Shown: positions 36,430 to 48,408 of the stretch, one piece after another | How positions within the stretch are numbered: the stretch's first letter is position 1 | Layout: the number at the start of each line of letters is the position of its first letter | Assembly: GCA_003255065.1 (NCBI GenBank) | Contig: QAOA01008791.1 | Coordinates: 640,235-704,234 of the forward strand | Source: Cercis canadensis | Taxonomy: Eukaryota; Streptophyta; Magnoliopsida; Fabales; Fabaceae | Length of the DNA stretch: 64,000 nucleotides | Direction: 5' to 3' | Program-made: the position numbers and the translations under genes | Notes under the pieces: model-generated | Databases searched by the model: none | The model's input: the letters and a program-made list of their open reading frames with translations, nothing else | Told to the model about the DNA's origin: nothing

Positions 36430-36870
36430 TCTAAATATACTATAGGTTGATGCAATTTTGACGAATTTTAAATTAAGTCCCTAAAGTTTTTTTTTTCCTC
36501 TTTTAAGGTCTTTATTATTTGAATTTTTTTTTTAATTGGGTCCTTGTTATCACCCTCGATTATAATTCCGTCAGCTTAGTGTTAACGTAGTAAATAACTT
36601 GTCCATGTTGCAATAAAAGAAGTTGTTGAGGTGATAATTTTTATATCATTTTAGTGCCGTAAGTTTATTTTATTATCACATAAACAAATCATTTTTTATA
36701 TCAATACTAAACTGACGGATTTATAATTGAGGATGACGACAGAAACTTAATTAAAAGAATTTAAAACTATAAAGACTCAAAAAGAAAGAAAAAAAATGAT
36801 AAAAATCTTATTTAAAATTCGATCCAACAATCCAACAAAATTAACCTACAATATATTCAAACCTTTAAGA
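36430..36870. repeat. Foldback element, ~440 bp
   Basis: TAAATATACTATAGGTTGAT, then CGAATTTTAAATTAAG at the left correspond to TTGAATATATTGTAGGTTAA and CGAATTTTAAATAAGA on the reverse complement of the right end. Further in, CCCTCGATTATAATTCCGTC mirrors CGTCATCCTCAATTATAAAT. It is a large, mismatched inverted repeat with no coding capacity. Confidence 0.6.
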
Positions 36871-37009
36871 AACAAATAGATAACAGATTGTTTCAGTTCA
36901 AAGAGCCAATATGTTGAAACTTACGTGGCGGATTTTTGTTGACCGACAAGGTCAACGACTAGAAAAAAAAATGCAAAAGAGAAAAAACATAAAAAGACAT
37001 AGGCGAAAA

Positions 37010-37190
37010 CCTATTTGAAAATAAAGGCAAAAGTTGTTGACTGTCTTTACCATACAACAAAAAAAACATCAAAATGCCAATCTCAAAAAACAAAAATATC
37101 AAAATGAATAAGCAGAACAAAATAGGTACAAATGATTTTACCTTTTTGCCATTGAACCTGGCTCATGCATGTTTTTGGGGCAGAGCAAGG
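37010..37190 (+). repeat. Dispersed direct repeat, left copy
   Basis: The block running from CTTTACCATACAAC through AATAAGCAGAACAAAATAGG to GAACCTGGCTCATGCATG recurs in the same orientation at about 40915-41065. Agreement is high only in short blocks. The two copies bracket 3.9 kb that includes a LINE scrap and a MITE. They could be decayed LTRs or two insertions of one short element. Confidence 0.5.
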
Positions 37191-38158
37191 ATGAGAAAAT
37201 CTGTACAAATAGATCATACAGATGATTCTCATTTTTGGTATCCAACTTTTGTTTCTAAAAATTCATTTTTATAAATTTATATTAAAATAAAAATATCGGT
37301 AATTTTATGAATTTTAGTGGTTAAAAAAAATTGTGTCCATATTCTACTCTTCAAGAAACTGGTTACTTAAAAAAATTACATTATTTTAAAAGGAGAAAAA
37401 AAAAAACCTATTAATGTTAAATACCCACCTCTCAAGGGAATTGTATAATTTAAAAACAAAAAAAAATAATAACTAATTATATTTATACCTCACTATCTAT
37501 TATTTTCTCAATTTAAAAAAAAAAAAAAGAAAAAGCCTCTACCAATGACAATAGTGATAAGGGTTTTGGACAAAAAAAATGATAAGGGTAAGTAAAACTC
37601 AAGCAGAAGAGAGAAAGCCCATCAAGAAGTAAAGCCCAGCAGAAGTAATCCTTGTCTAATATAGTTTCATGCTCTTTTGAGTCTCAAAGAAAGAAAGCCC
37701 ATAATGTAATGTTTAAAATCATAAGGCTTTAGATTTAAGGACCCATGAGCCAGTGAGACTCCTTTGGTTTGGCATGTGCCAATTATTTAATCCTTTAATT
37801 TAATCAAGGGGTTTATGATTTTAAGCCCGTGATAGTTTTTGTGCATCGAGACTAAGTATCTCTTTTAACAATCTTAAGAGCATACTCCCATATTGGCCTG
37901 GTGCATTCAAGGAAACTTAATTCCCCTGAGTGTTAGCCCCATAATTCAAACATTGGCTAGCTTAGATAAACATAGTATCTTTATCCCGAGGCCAAATCCT
38001 TGAAGTTAATCTAGGGGTTTAGTAACAAAGAGATTTGGTATTTTCTAGAATAATTTAAGTTTAAACATCTATGACGTTACATACCAAAAAATTCTATATC
38101 AACTAGCTCAAATTCTTCTTGTCAAGTTATTTCTACCATCATCAGAATCATGTCTTGT
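37191..38158. other. Gene-free stretch
   Basis: No gene or repeat was recognised. The part from 37650 to 38050 is less AT-rich but has stops in all frames. Confidence 0.4.
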
Positions 38159-38285
38159 GACTGGACTGTCAAGCTCTCTTCTTCGTATAGAGAAGCTAAT
38201 AAATGTGCTGCTGACTGGCTTGCTAACATGGGCTGTGATCTAGAGTCAGGTTGGCCCCAAACCCAAAGAATAACATATTCGATTA
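38159..38285 (+). pseudogene. LINE RNase H-like domain fragment
   Basis: The plus strand encodes W-T-V-K-L-S-S-S-Y-R-E-A-N-K-C-A-A-D-W-L-A-N-M-G-C-D-L, the C-terminal helix region of the RNase H domain that ends many plant non-LTR elements (YREANKCADxLANxG). Only this tail survives; upstream sequence shows no readable continuation. It is unrelated in orientation to the LINE scrap at 266-960. Confidence 0.7.
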
Positions 38286-39666
38286 TGCCATTCATGTGAT
38301 CATGTCCCTAAATCAATTTGTGGGAAAAATTTTTAGGTCGGTAAATTTTTTAATTTAATTAAAGTGAGGCATAAATGAAGGGCCTTGGAAAGAAACTCCA
38401 TTTATATTTTTAATTTTTAATGTTATGCCTTTCATTTTATATTTTTTTAGTCCTAAATTTGCTTGGCAAAACAAATAATAAATACTTTGTACCAAAACAA
38501 CACAAACAATAAATATAATGTGGGGCAATGTGAGGTTTTGGGCTGTTACTTGAAAAAGAATTTTGTCTTCCCTCTCAAGAGTGAAGTGTATGGATCAAAA
38601 AGTAGAAAAACTGCCTTTACTTTTTAAGAAATGGGCCTTAAATGAATTAAGACTTTTTTCATTGTGGGCCCACCAAATTCAAAAAGAGTTGGCCCAGTTG
38701 ATGATGAACATGATCTCATCTTTGTGTTTACCACCATGTGGTCCATAACTTGTATGTCAAGAACTTATAAATTATTTCCTCTTCCTCATTTTTATTTTTT
38801 TTTGATTTTTTGTTTTAGATAAATAGCGACTGCATTTATAATCGAGAAGATTCAAATTAGGAAACTGGGAGTAAAAAAATCAATCTTATGACTAAAAACA
38901 CATTTTACTGAACTAAAACTTTCTTGAAGTTGATTTGATTTTTAATAGGTTATGTAGTGTAGAATTTTGACAACAAAAGACTTTCTCCTTTCTCTTAATT
39001 AGTTTTCTGTCATAATGTTTCACCTTTGGTAATGGATTCCCATATGGTGCCATCATTGTACTTACACATCGACATTAATGTTTTAAAATTCACACGTGGT
39101 AGAGTTTCAGAACTCTACATGGTTGATAATATTTTTAGGACTTACATGGTCGATAATTGATCAAAACTCAATTGCAAATCATCGTTTAAAGACTCCATTT
39201 GAATTGGAAGGTTATATGACCAATTGTCCAATTTAATTATGTCAAATTGGTAGTGTAATTAAGTATAGGAAAACCTTTGAAACCATTTCTACGAAAATTC
39301 ATGGCCTTCTTAATCCATTCTTGTTAAGTTGTTTCATTTCTTGTCTTAAACCTAAAATTAAACATGGAGTTGCTCAACTACAACCCAAAAATCTTACCAA
39401 AGCTTATGTTTTTACCAAAATTAATTAAAATTTCAGCATATTGTATAAGTGAGTATGTGTTTTGTCTACGTTCTACGTCCAAAGAGTTTTCGCATGCGAG
39501 GACATGTTAGGTATAAAATTTTTTTTGAGTCTTCACTTAATAACTTAAATTTTAAGTTGAATTGATTCTTAATATATACTATACAAAGCCAAACAAAAGC
39601 CAAGATTATATTATCCTTATCCATCATTATTTCAAACACCTTTTTGGCAATTTCTTTCAATAGTTT
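38286..39666. other. Gene-free stretch
   Basis: AT-rich and without recognisable features. A minus-strand frame at 39466-39660 has no family motif; it may continue the open frame described next after a stop, suggesting a decayed gene. Confidence 0.35.
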
Positions 39667-39843
39667 CTACATAAAAAACGCAAAAGAATTTTCCAAACCA
39701 ACCTTGGTAAAACAATCTTTTACCAGTTCCTCCATATTAAGTGATTCTTCACCATCAACCACAACGTAGAAATCTTCATCTATATCCCAACCAAACCACC
39801 TATAAAGAAATTGACCCAAATCTTCTTCACTTCCATGACGCAT
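39667..39843 (-). other. Unidentified 58-codon acidic open frame, perhaps a gene remnant
   Basis: From ATG at 39843 the frame reads MRHGSEEDLGQFLYRWFGWD and goes on DEDFYVVVDGEESLNMEELV, ending at a stop at 39667. The composition (Trp, Phe, Asp, Glu, well-mixed) is unlike the low-complexity frames around it. I do not recognise a family, and no splice signals support it as an exon. It may be a fragment of a decayed gene together with the frame just downstream (KEIAKKVFEIMMDKDN). Confidence 0.3.
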
Positions 39844-40258
39844 ATTGTTGCTCTGAAATTACTGAGATTTTAACTAGATATGAAGATATCTTCAAGGAAA
39901 TTAGTCAATGAATGAAAGTAAAAGCTATCATTTTTTTCTCCCTTTGAACTCTTTCTTCTCGTCATCCCCATCTTCTTCTCTGTTCCTGCAACTCCCATCA
40001 GCTGATTATATATCTAAGCACTGATTATTTTTTTAACTCGGGATATACAAGAATCTTTTATGAAGATATGTGGACAATTTCAGATTATGGTTGATTCTGG
40101 TCATGCAATAGAGCATGACTTTATCAATATATGCATTATGCTTGCTACATATTTAGATATTGGCTTTGGTTGTTGAGCCAAAAATTGTTGAATGTTTTGT
40201 AACATTGTTGGCCAACTAGGTATATTCATGGTATCTAGATTATATACAATATATATTT
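39844..40258. other. Gene-free stretch
   Basis: No feature was recognised. It ends with the left target duplication of the next element. Confidence 0.4.
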
Positions 40259-40805
40259 GGCTTAATTGTAATTTTGGTTCCCTTATTTTAATCACTTGAA
40301 CGTTTTGGTCCCCTTCTTTAAAAATAAACTATTGAGTCTCTCTATATTCATAAAATGTACAAGTTTAGTCCATTTATGTTTAAGTCAAAATTCTTAGGTT
40401 TATTTCAAGGTGTAAAGTTCTCTTATTCATAATCCTATCGTTAGATTGAAGGGCTACATCTTGTGAACCTCCTCACTAAATTTGAGCTCGATCTAACGAT
40501 GAAACTCAACACAAAATACCAAAACCATAAATTTTCATCTAACCAAAATTTATGCTTATTCACCGTTAGATCGAGCTGAAATTTAATGGGAAGATTCACA
40601 AGACGTAGCTCTTCAATCTGAACGGTGTGATTATGAATCAGAGAACTTTACTCCTTAAAATAAACCTAAGAATTTTGACTTAAAGATAAATGGACTAGAC
40701 TTGTACATTTTATGAATATAAAGGGACTCAATAGTTTATTTTTAAAGAAGGAGGACCAAAACGTTCAAGTGGTTAAAATAGGGAGACCAAAATTACAATT
40801 AAACC
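40259..40805. mobile_element. Mutator-like foldback MITE, copy 2, with 9-bp target duplication
   Basis: The sequence starts GGCTTAATTGTAATTTTGG and ends in a near reverse complement (CCAAAATTACAATTAAACC). It shares the whole length and internal blocks of the element at 20867 (ACGTTTTGGTCC, TTAAGTCAAAATTCTTAGG, TAGATCGAGCT). TATATATTT flanks it perfectly at 40250-40258 and 40806-40814. Arms are over 200 bases and the size is 547 bp. The different target duplications show independent insertions. Confidence 0.88.
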
Positions 40806-40899
40806 TATATATTTTTATATCATCAATTTTGTATAAGGTATTAGTAATTTATTTTACAAAACCAAGAATCAAATATGTTAAAAGAAAAAATAGCTAAAA

Positions 40900-41065
40900 G
40901 ACACCTTTATTAAGGTGTCTTTGCCATACAACCTCCACTAAAAACATCGAACTTAATAAGCGAAACAAAAATAGGTACACAATTTTTAGGTACACATTTT
41001 TTTAGCTTTTCACCACTGAACCTGGCTCATGCATGTGTTGTGGTAGGGCAAGTACGGACTCAAAT
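40900..41065 (+). repeat. Dispersed direct repeat, right copy, beginning with a perfect palindrome
   Basis: This block matches 37010-37190 (GCCATACAAC, AATAAGCGAAACAAAAATAG, GAACCTGGCTCATGCATG). Its left edge holds the palindrome AAGACACCTT-TATT-AAGGTGTCTT at about 40897-40921. It is non-coding. Confidence 0.5.
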
Positions 41066-42656
41066 TTGTTTGGGCACTAAAACTTGTTTAACTTTTTGGT
41101 AAAATAAAAAAGTTCATTAATTTTTCTTTTTACAAGCCCTATGCCCTTGAAGGCAATTTCAATATGACTTGGTCACGAGTCATTTGATATCTAAAGTTGA
41201 TTGATTTAACATGTTTATTAACAATGTTTTCACACCAAAATTTGGCACCTTATGCATTATATTACTATATCAAGTTTAAATTTCACATTTTTCATCTTAC
41301 AAAAAGCCTAAAATTCTCAATTGATAGTTAACTAAGCAGTGCGTCATATTTTTGGTTTACCTCTTAAGAACTAAACATGTAAGACAATAGTTGATGTTAG
41401 TGTATGTGAAACTGCAAATAAAGACATTACATTGTAACTTGCAGAAAAAGAAAGGAACTAAGCTAACATAATTAAAAGTCCAAGAACTAAATTAGAACTT
41501 CAATAAGTCTCAAATAGTAGTTTCCATTATTTCAAATCACCATATATTCTCTCTCTATGACTACTATATATCCACTGAAGAATATGGCCCTTTGAATAGA
41601 CTATACCAAACCCATCCTCGTCTTTAGCTAGCCTAGCCATTCTCCACTTCCAACTTTCCTACTCTAAAATGCCTTAAAAGAGCAGCCTAAGTCCATAAAA
41701 GATCATTGACTACTCCAAGTTTCCTTTTAGCTTGGCAGAGTTCTACTGTGTTTTTTTAATAAGAGATAGAATATTCATGTTATAATCAAATATACTTATA
41801 TATATATCTTTAAAAAAAATTTACTTAAAAAGAACAGACATTGACAATAATATCATCATAATAATGCCATTTGATTTGAAAACTTCTTTAATCTTAAAGA
41901 TCGAGTACATAATCACTCAAGTTATTGCTGAAACCAGAGTTGTACTAGTATATTAAAGGCAGTAATTGACCAAAAAACCATCGTCTTTATCATGAAAAAA
42001 CCTGGAATCACATTATGGGTTTGCTTTTTTAGCTTTTAATTTGCACATTTCTTTTTTAAGATATGCAATCTTGAATATGCTCCATCATTGACTTGAAAAG
42101 GTAATCTTACATATCTTAGAATCTATAGATTACTTAAACAAATTAAAGCTGTCCTCAAATAATAAATGCATAAAAGTTCCACCTCTCGATTCCGAAGAAC
42201 CAAGCCAAATAGTAGCAAATCATATCTAACAAAACTTTTAGTGTCTGGTTTGCATATCACCGAAAGGAATCAAACGAAGGCAAGCATTAAAATATGAAGA
42301 AAAATTTGAAAGATCTCTCCACTAAAGTGTTAGCAATAGCATAATAATTTTTAGTGGAAGCAAGTCAGCAACAGAAGAAACGTGCACGTACGGTTACCGG
42401 AAAAGGAAAAGAAATAAAATATATTGTGGTTTTCGACATATATAGCACAAAACTTAAAAAAAGATACATGGAAGATGGAACCCTTAGCTTCAACGTTAGG
42501 CAATCCAAATAGAAATAGGATAATAGGTATGTTTTTGTGAGACCGTAACTTACACGAAGTTGGGACTAGTCAACATCCCAACTCCATCACCCCCGTGAAT
42601 TGTGACTATAGCTAACTTTGGCTTATATCTATTTCCTTTTTAATTACATTATCTTC

Positions 42657-42687
<31 letters not shown>

Positions 42688-42847
42688 TTTCCTTTCACTG
42701 TTTGAGGTAGAAGCTAAGGTATATGTAAACATGGAAAGAACATAAAGGAGGACAAAGAGTCTTCAAATAGATTGTACTAAAGGAAGGAAATGAAGTCTTT
42801 AGGGCTCGGCAAGGGTTTAGGTAATTTGCAGATCATCTCATTATTAA
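41066..42847. other. Gene-free stretch with a CTT microsatellite
   Basis: No gene was found. A (CTT)n tract occupies about 42656-42690. The rest is AT-rich with short interrupted frames. Confidence 0.45.
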
Positions 42848-43096
42848 GCTCAAATTTTCCATCTTGTAAGAAAATAATAATTGAAAAACCATACTACTAT
42901 GTTTGACTATTATACAAGAAATCTAAATCAATAACTCTTCAAGACTCACTAGTTTTTTTTCCTTCTTTTTTNGCTCAAATTTTCCATCTTGTAAGAAAAT
43001 AATAATTGAAAAACCATACTACTATGTTTGACTATTATACAAGAAATCTAAATCAAAAACTCTTCAAGACTTACTAGTTTTTTTTCCTTCTTTTTT
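42848..43096. repeat. 124-bp near-identical tandem copy split by an N (likely assembly artefact)
   Basis: Bases 42848-42971 recur at 42973-43096 with two substitutions (AATAACTC/AAAAACTC and GACTCACT/GACTTACT). The N at 42972 sits exactly at the junction. Confidence 0.85.
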
Positions 43097-43914
43097 TGGT
43101 TACTGAGATTAGGTGAAGTCTGGATCAGACTGCATGCATCTCGACTAACCATCTACTCATTCAGTTAACTTAAAGGAAGACCATTGAACTAAAAAGAAAG
43201 TAAGATAAAATTACAAAAGGAAAGAGGGGAAGATTAAACTTGGGGGAGAAAACTGAAAAATTTCTCACTAGAGAATTAGAGGAATAAAATTCTAACATAC
43301 CTCAAGTCATCACATCATTGTACTAAAAAAGGAAGTAAAAAATTTACTCAAATCACTTTTCAAGGTGCATACAATGAAAATCTAAACTTCGGCTTTTGGG
43401 AAAAAATCAACATGAAACACAAGGACTAACTCAAATTGTATTAAAAACTTTCTAACAAAAAAAAATTAACAAAGAAAACAACATTTGTGAAGGAGAGCAA
43501 GTTGTTCTTCTACTTTCCTTACTTGAATGTAGCATGGTTTGTTTCTTATTTTCTTGACAAGAAAGCAGAAAATAGATTAAAATTTGTCAGAAAATAACAT
43601 TTGTGAACATGGAAAGAAGTAAAAATTAACAAGACATCTAAACATAATATCTACTCTGAAACATACCAATTTTTATTTTCTAAAAGAAGAGTTTATAAAA
43701 AAGCCATCACTAATTTTCTATGACACAAAGGAGAGGAAAAACATAAGCACTGAAATGGAAAAAAAATAGTGAATCTCAGAAATGAAAGAACTCAGCATAC
43801 CCACATGGACACCAATCCACCATTCTTAATATGTTTCCTTAGCTCAGATTCAACCTCAGAGCTAGTACTCAACTCATAGCAAAGCCAGAGAGAGCTAGTT
43901 TATTGTGAAGGAGA
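43097..43914. other. Region downstream of MIR390, no gene seen
   Basis: A-rich DNA on the plus strand with no coding frame. The 3' part of the MIR390 primary transcript probably runs into this stretch; no clear polyadenylation signal was chosen. Confidence 0.4.
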
Positions 43915-44035
43915 AGTAAGAAGAAGCCATGAAACTCAGGATGGATAGCGCTAGAGAAGATCAACATAGCCAAAGACAAAGATCGTCAATGGCGCTATCC
44001 CTCCTGAGCTTTACAGATTCTTCTACACTGTTTTT
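43915..44035 (-). ncRNA. MIR390: MIR390 precursor hairpin
   Basis: The minus strand carries the exact 21-nt miR390 at 44011-43991 (AAGCTCAGGAGG...ATAGCGCC) and its star at 43950-43930 (CGCTATCC...GAGTTTCA), separated by a 40-base loop. The arms pair with the usual two-base overhangs. The lower stem (AGAAGAATCTGTA with GGCTTCTTCTTAC) also matches the known MIR390 precursors. miR390 guides AGO7 to TAS3 transcripts and starts production of tasiR-ARF, which limits ARF2/3/4 in leaf polarity and lateral root growth. The mature sequence is on the 5' arm, as expected. It lies alone in an AT-rich region, with a TATA box upstream. Confidence 0.96.
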
Positions 44036-44155
44036 GAGTTGAAAAGGAAGAACACTAAAGCTGAATCAGTGAAGTAAAAACCCTTCACTTTAAAAAAGAT
44101 AATAGCTATTATCATTAAATGCTTCTGATACATAGTGGGGGGAACGTAGCAGTGG

Positions 44156-44163
44156 TATTTATA
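44156..44163 (-). promoter_or_regulatory. TATA box of MIR390
   Basis: The minus strand reads CTATAAATACC here, a strong plant TATA box. It predicts a transcription start near 44125-44132, about 115 bases before the mature miR390, a typical distance for plant miRNA genes. Confidence 0.65.
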
Positions 44164-44169
44164 GAAGAA

Positions 44170-46008
44170 AGCAGAGTGAGAAGAGGGTGAGAACGTGGTG
44201 ATATGCAGACAAACGTCACCACCCTCCTATTCTTCTATAGATCCATGAAAAGAAAAATATAAAAATAAAATAAAAAGAAAGAAAGAAAGAAAGGAAGCTT
44301 AGCTTGACTATTTGTATTAACTAGGGTTGTACCAATTTTGACATTTTGAGCTTTGTGTGAAGGGTAAGTTTGCTTGCGTGAATGGCTGGGTCGCAGTTTT
44401 TCCAATTTCATTATTCATCTGATTTTGTCCTTTAAATGGCTCTGCCGACTACGATACCTTCCTTTCTTTTGAAAATACGTTCGAATTGTGGTCATTATTC
44501 AATGCTTTATAATCATTAAATTTATGGATATCATTTGCTTTGTTTTGTACCTATGTCTATCCCATTCCTTCATCCATTCCCTTTTCATGTTAATTTTGTT
44601 CAAAAGATACTACTTCATTCATTAACCCATAAACAGAAATAGAAAGAAACGATATCATTGCATCTTTTCTCATCTTATCTTTGAATTCACTGTATTGTCC
44701 CCTTCTTGCATTATAGCATATATTACCTCCCATTTTAGTATGAGGGTAAAAATAAATGCTTTCTCAACTCCATACGGGTTCAGCAGATTAATCAATTTTT
44801 TTTTTTGTAGTATGTGATTCAAATTTTAAATTTAACTTAATCTATATAATAACAACAACGTATACTTTACATGAGGCTTTTTTTAGAGATAGAATATTTA
44901 CATTACGAATACATATCAACATATATATTTACATTTACAGTGGGATAATAAATTGATAGCCAAAGTTAAAAATATTAAACAATCTTAAAATGCAAGCTGT
45001 CAAGTTTAAACTTGAGATTTGAGAATTCTCTCACTCTGCAAGTTGAATAAACATTATCAATTAAACCTAAGAGTTCATTAATTTACACTTGGTGATTTAA
45101 ATTGCCTATTACTAGTTTTAATCCATAAATTAAATGGTAAAGGCAATTATAGTGCAAGAATGAAAACAAAACAAAAATCAAAGAAACCAAGAGTCAAAGT
45201 GGAATAAACACAACTTATAAAAGGCAAGGTAAAGGAGATTATTATTACAAAAAAAAAATAGATCAAAGAGAATATTATATATGCTTAAATTAATATCAAT
45301 GAAAGACAATTGGTCCAGTAATTGACTCTATAATGCTTCATATTACTAATATTTGGTAACATATATAAATGGTCTAGAAAGTATCGACCTTTATTCTTTT
45401 GTTTCATGATTGCATTGAACCACTTTTTGTATTAATCTTCATATTAATGATTAAGAGGGTACCTAATCTACTTGTTAATGACTTAATTTTCAATTAAATC
45501 AGGCATGATCACGAATGTAACGGAAAACAAATAAATATAAAAATTGAGATACCATACTTAGTTTCCAAAAATAATCATATACACATATATTTGCCTAATC
45601 AGAAATTTGGAATTCCCTGTCATTGTCTCCTTACTGCGTGCAAGAACTGTGGTTAATTGTCCCCCACTATATTTTAAGAAATCATAAGTATACCACGTGA
45701 ATTCAAAGGCACTTAATGGGAAGACACCTACCACTGAGGAGTTTGAGGTTGTCAAATTTAACGCTTAAAAAATGCACCAAAGCTTCTCACTACGTACGTT
45801 GCAATTCAAAATTCTTTTTGTACATTGGGTCCATAGTCATATCATAGTTATCAAACAGTTTGTCGAGTGGTATTAAAATCGTTCTTAAGATTTATAAATG
45901 TTTGTGTTTAATGTTAGAATTGTAACAAAAAAATTAAAACATATTAAACTCTAGCTTAATAGAATTAGTGGTTAAACTTACACAATTAGAAAATATGTCT
46001 AACAATTT
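44170..46008. other. Gene-free AT-rich stretch
   Basis: Beyond the MIR390 promoter I see no gene. A short (AAAG)n tract lies near 44276-44292. A minus frame of 65 codons at 45558-45755 has no motif and is not called. Confidence 0.45.
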
Positions 46009-46226
46009 TTTAAAAAAAATAGAAAGTGCTAGATGCACAATTTAACTTCCATAATAATACACTTAATTCTTAAAGGAAAAATTATTAAAATTTGTGCATA
46101 AACCGAAATAGTTAAACNTTTAAAAAAATAGAAAGTGCTAGATGCACAATTTAACTTCCATAATAATACACTTAATTCTTAAAGGAAAAATTATTAAAAT
46201 TTGTGCATAAACCGAAATAGTTAAAC
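46009..46226. repeat. 108-bp near-identical tandem copy split by an N (likely assembly artefact)
   Basis: The segment from TTTAAAAAAA-TAGAAAGTGC to CCGAAATAGTTAAAC is present before the N at 46118 (about 46009-46117) and again after it (46119-46226). They differ only by one A in the A-run. Confidence 0.85.
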
Positions 46227-46436
46227 GATAAAGTTGTCACATAAGATCTAATAATTTGTAGAATGTACTCCAAAATGATGAAGTGGCATTACGGGAACAT
46301 ACATTGACTAAACAAGCACATAGGAATATGATTTCTGAAGTGGGACTTGCGTATTCAGATAAGATATGATTTTCAATAATGCATTTAATTTCCTATGCTA
46401 AATTTTATTGATTTCGTTGTAAGATATGATTTTCAA

Positions 46437-46460
46437 TATATATATATATATATATATATA
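46437..46460. repeat. (TA)n microsatellite
   Basis: Twelve uninterrupted TA units. The preceding AAGATATGATTTTCAAT occurs twice (near 46360 and 46420). Confidence 0.9.
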
Positions 46461-46943
46461 CTCTAAGCTTTAATGCATGATTACTTCACACACACACAAA
46501 AAAAGAGTAGCAGCGATAATCCATAATTAGTAACTAGTTGAAGCCATGAAACCTCGAGAAAGCATTAGCGGTTTTGGCACCGTCCGATGTTTCCCACTAA
46601 GATCTAGCGGATAGGAAGTCCTATACTATGGTAGCCTATGATGTGCGTGACAGTCACCAAATAGCACCCACAAAGGTCTTGTCATAAATTTTTGTCCCGA
46701 GACTATGATGGTATTTCTTTCGATTCGACAGTAATACCCTCCATATTCTATGTTATTGTACGTTTCTGTCCTCAGACGGTATTCCCCACTCCACTCACAT
46801 TCCTGCGTGAGGTCATTTCAAATCCAACCTTGGACTTTGAGGGGCAATTGTGGAAGAATATGCATCGGGGAAAGTGAGATGAGGATTGAGGAGAGAGTGT
46901 AAAATTCTGGTCTTCTGAAAATGAAAGTCAAGGCTAAACAATT

Positions 46944-47091
46944 TCAATTTCCGAGGCACCCCTCCCAGTCAGTGAAGGGTCTGCTTTAACTAAATAGTAT
47001 TCATAGCCACCTACCAATCAATTTCCGAGGCACCCCTCTCAGTCAGTGAAGGGTCTGCTTTAACTAAATAGTATTCATAGCCACCCACCAA
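46944..47091. repeat. 74-bp tandem duplication without an N
   Basis: TCAATTTCCGAGGCACCCCT, then CAGTCAGTGAAGGGTCTGCT and so on to TTCATAGCCACC occurs at 46944-47017 and 47018-47091 with two or three changes. Perhaps a real recent duplication, or an overlap that the assembler closed without a gap. Confidence 0.85.
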
Positions 47092-47143
47092 ATATGCGAT
47101 AGCTGGAAAACTAATCCTTTGAGTTGTTTTTGATGAGTTTGGT

Positions 47144-47336
47144 TGGGATCCGGATTTGGATTCGGTCATTGAGTTATGTTATTTAAATATAAATCACCTA
47201 TTTTATTAAAAATTATTTTAATTATTAAATATTAATATATTTAAATGATTGATATAAATTTTAATAAAATAGACAGTTTAGATCTTAGTAATAAAATTTA
47301 AGTGACATGATTAAATTTGAATTATAGGATCCCTAC
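47144..47336. repeat. Foldback MITE family C, copy 2
   Basis: GGGATCCGGATTTGGATT on the left mirrors GGGATCCTATAATTCAAATT on the reverse complement of the right, followed by pairing TTTTATTAAAA-containing arms. It is related to 31890-32080 by GGATTTGGATTCGG and the TTATTTAAAT block. Confidence 0.55.
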
Positions 47337-48408
47337 TTTAAATTTAATTTTGTTGTAAATATTTTAAAAAATTAAATTATTTATTATAAATAATATAATA
47401 TAAAAAAATTATCAAAACTCAATAAAATTTGAATTTTTTTGACTATTTTTTTATATCATATAATTTTATGTATTTTAAAAAATAATTTTTTAACATATAT
47501 TGAGTGATTNAGTATTACTCCTTTAAAAGAAAGTGAGATAATGTTCTCCTAAAAAAGTGAATATATTATTTCACATTATTTTTTAAATTTATATGTTAAT
47601 GTCTTTTTGTATCATTTTGTTTATATATTTTACAATAAATCAATTATTTTAACATGCATTAAAATAATTTAATTTTTCAGATATTCACATTAATACCAAA
47701 GAAGTTAATTATGCACAAAATTTACCAAAGAGCATAGCATTAAGGTAGAGTAGCTTAGTGTTACCCTTTCTAAATATTATTAAATGATAAATAGTAATGG
47801 TAAGACTCACACAAACTCATATTGATATAATTGTGACACTTTGAACTTAACTAATAAAAAGAACTCTTTATCAAGTCAAAATCACGATAAGCTACCTAAC
47901 TATTAAAAAGATAATTTTTATAGAATTTAATTTGATTTATTAAAAATGTACAAGACACCACTAAAAATAACTTTTCTTGTGAATATGCCTACAGCCTACA
48001 GCCTACAGCCTACCAAAGAGAAAACTTCTTTTTTGATTATAGAAAATAAATCTCATTGAGTCTAATCCAATTAAAAGAGATAACATAATACTCAAGATAA
48101 CATAATAACAAATAACAATTAGAAAGGCACATTTCTTTTCACATGTCTTTGTCGAGATCTAGATTAAATTCTTTCCGGCATTTTCATATATCAATCAGAT
48201 GCCATTTTTCAACTCACAATCAGAAATTTATCATTTCAATTTTATTTTATCTTCCTCTAATAAAAAAGTGAATACAAGGTTTAAAATATAAGCAATATCA
48301 AGATGAATTTAAGGCTTTATATAGCTTAATTGATTTTTCTATTAAACAATCTGGAGATTTTAAACCCATAAATTTCTTACAAATTATTTAAATTTGTCAC
48401 CACTAGAT
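47337..48408. other. Gene-free AT-rich stretch
   Basis: No gene. AT-rich inverted segments occur near 47390-47490, and there is an isolated N at 47510. A triple AGCCTAC(A) run lies near 47990-48012. Confidence 0.4.

Noticed and set aside
46692-46877. 61-codon plus frame at 46.7 kb
   Set aside because: No motif, no conserved context; within a region full of local duplications.
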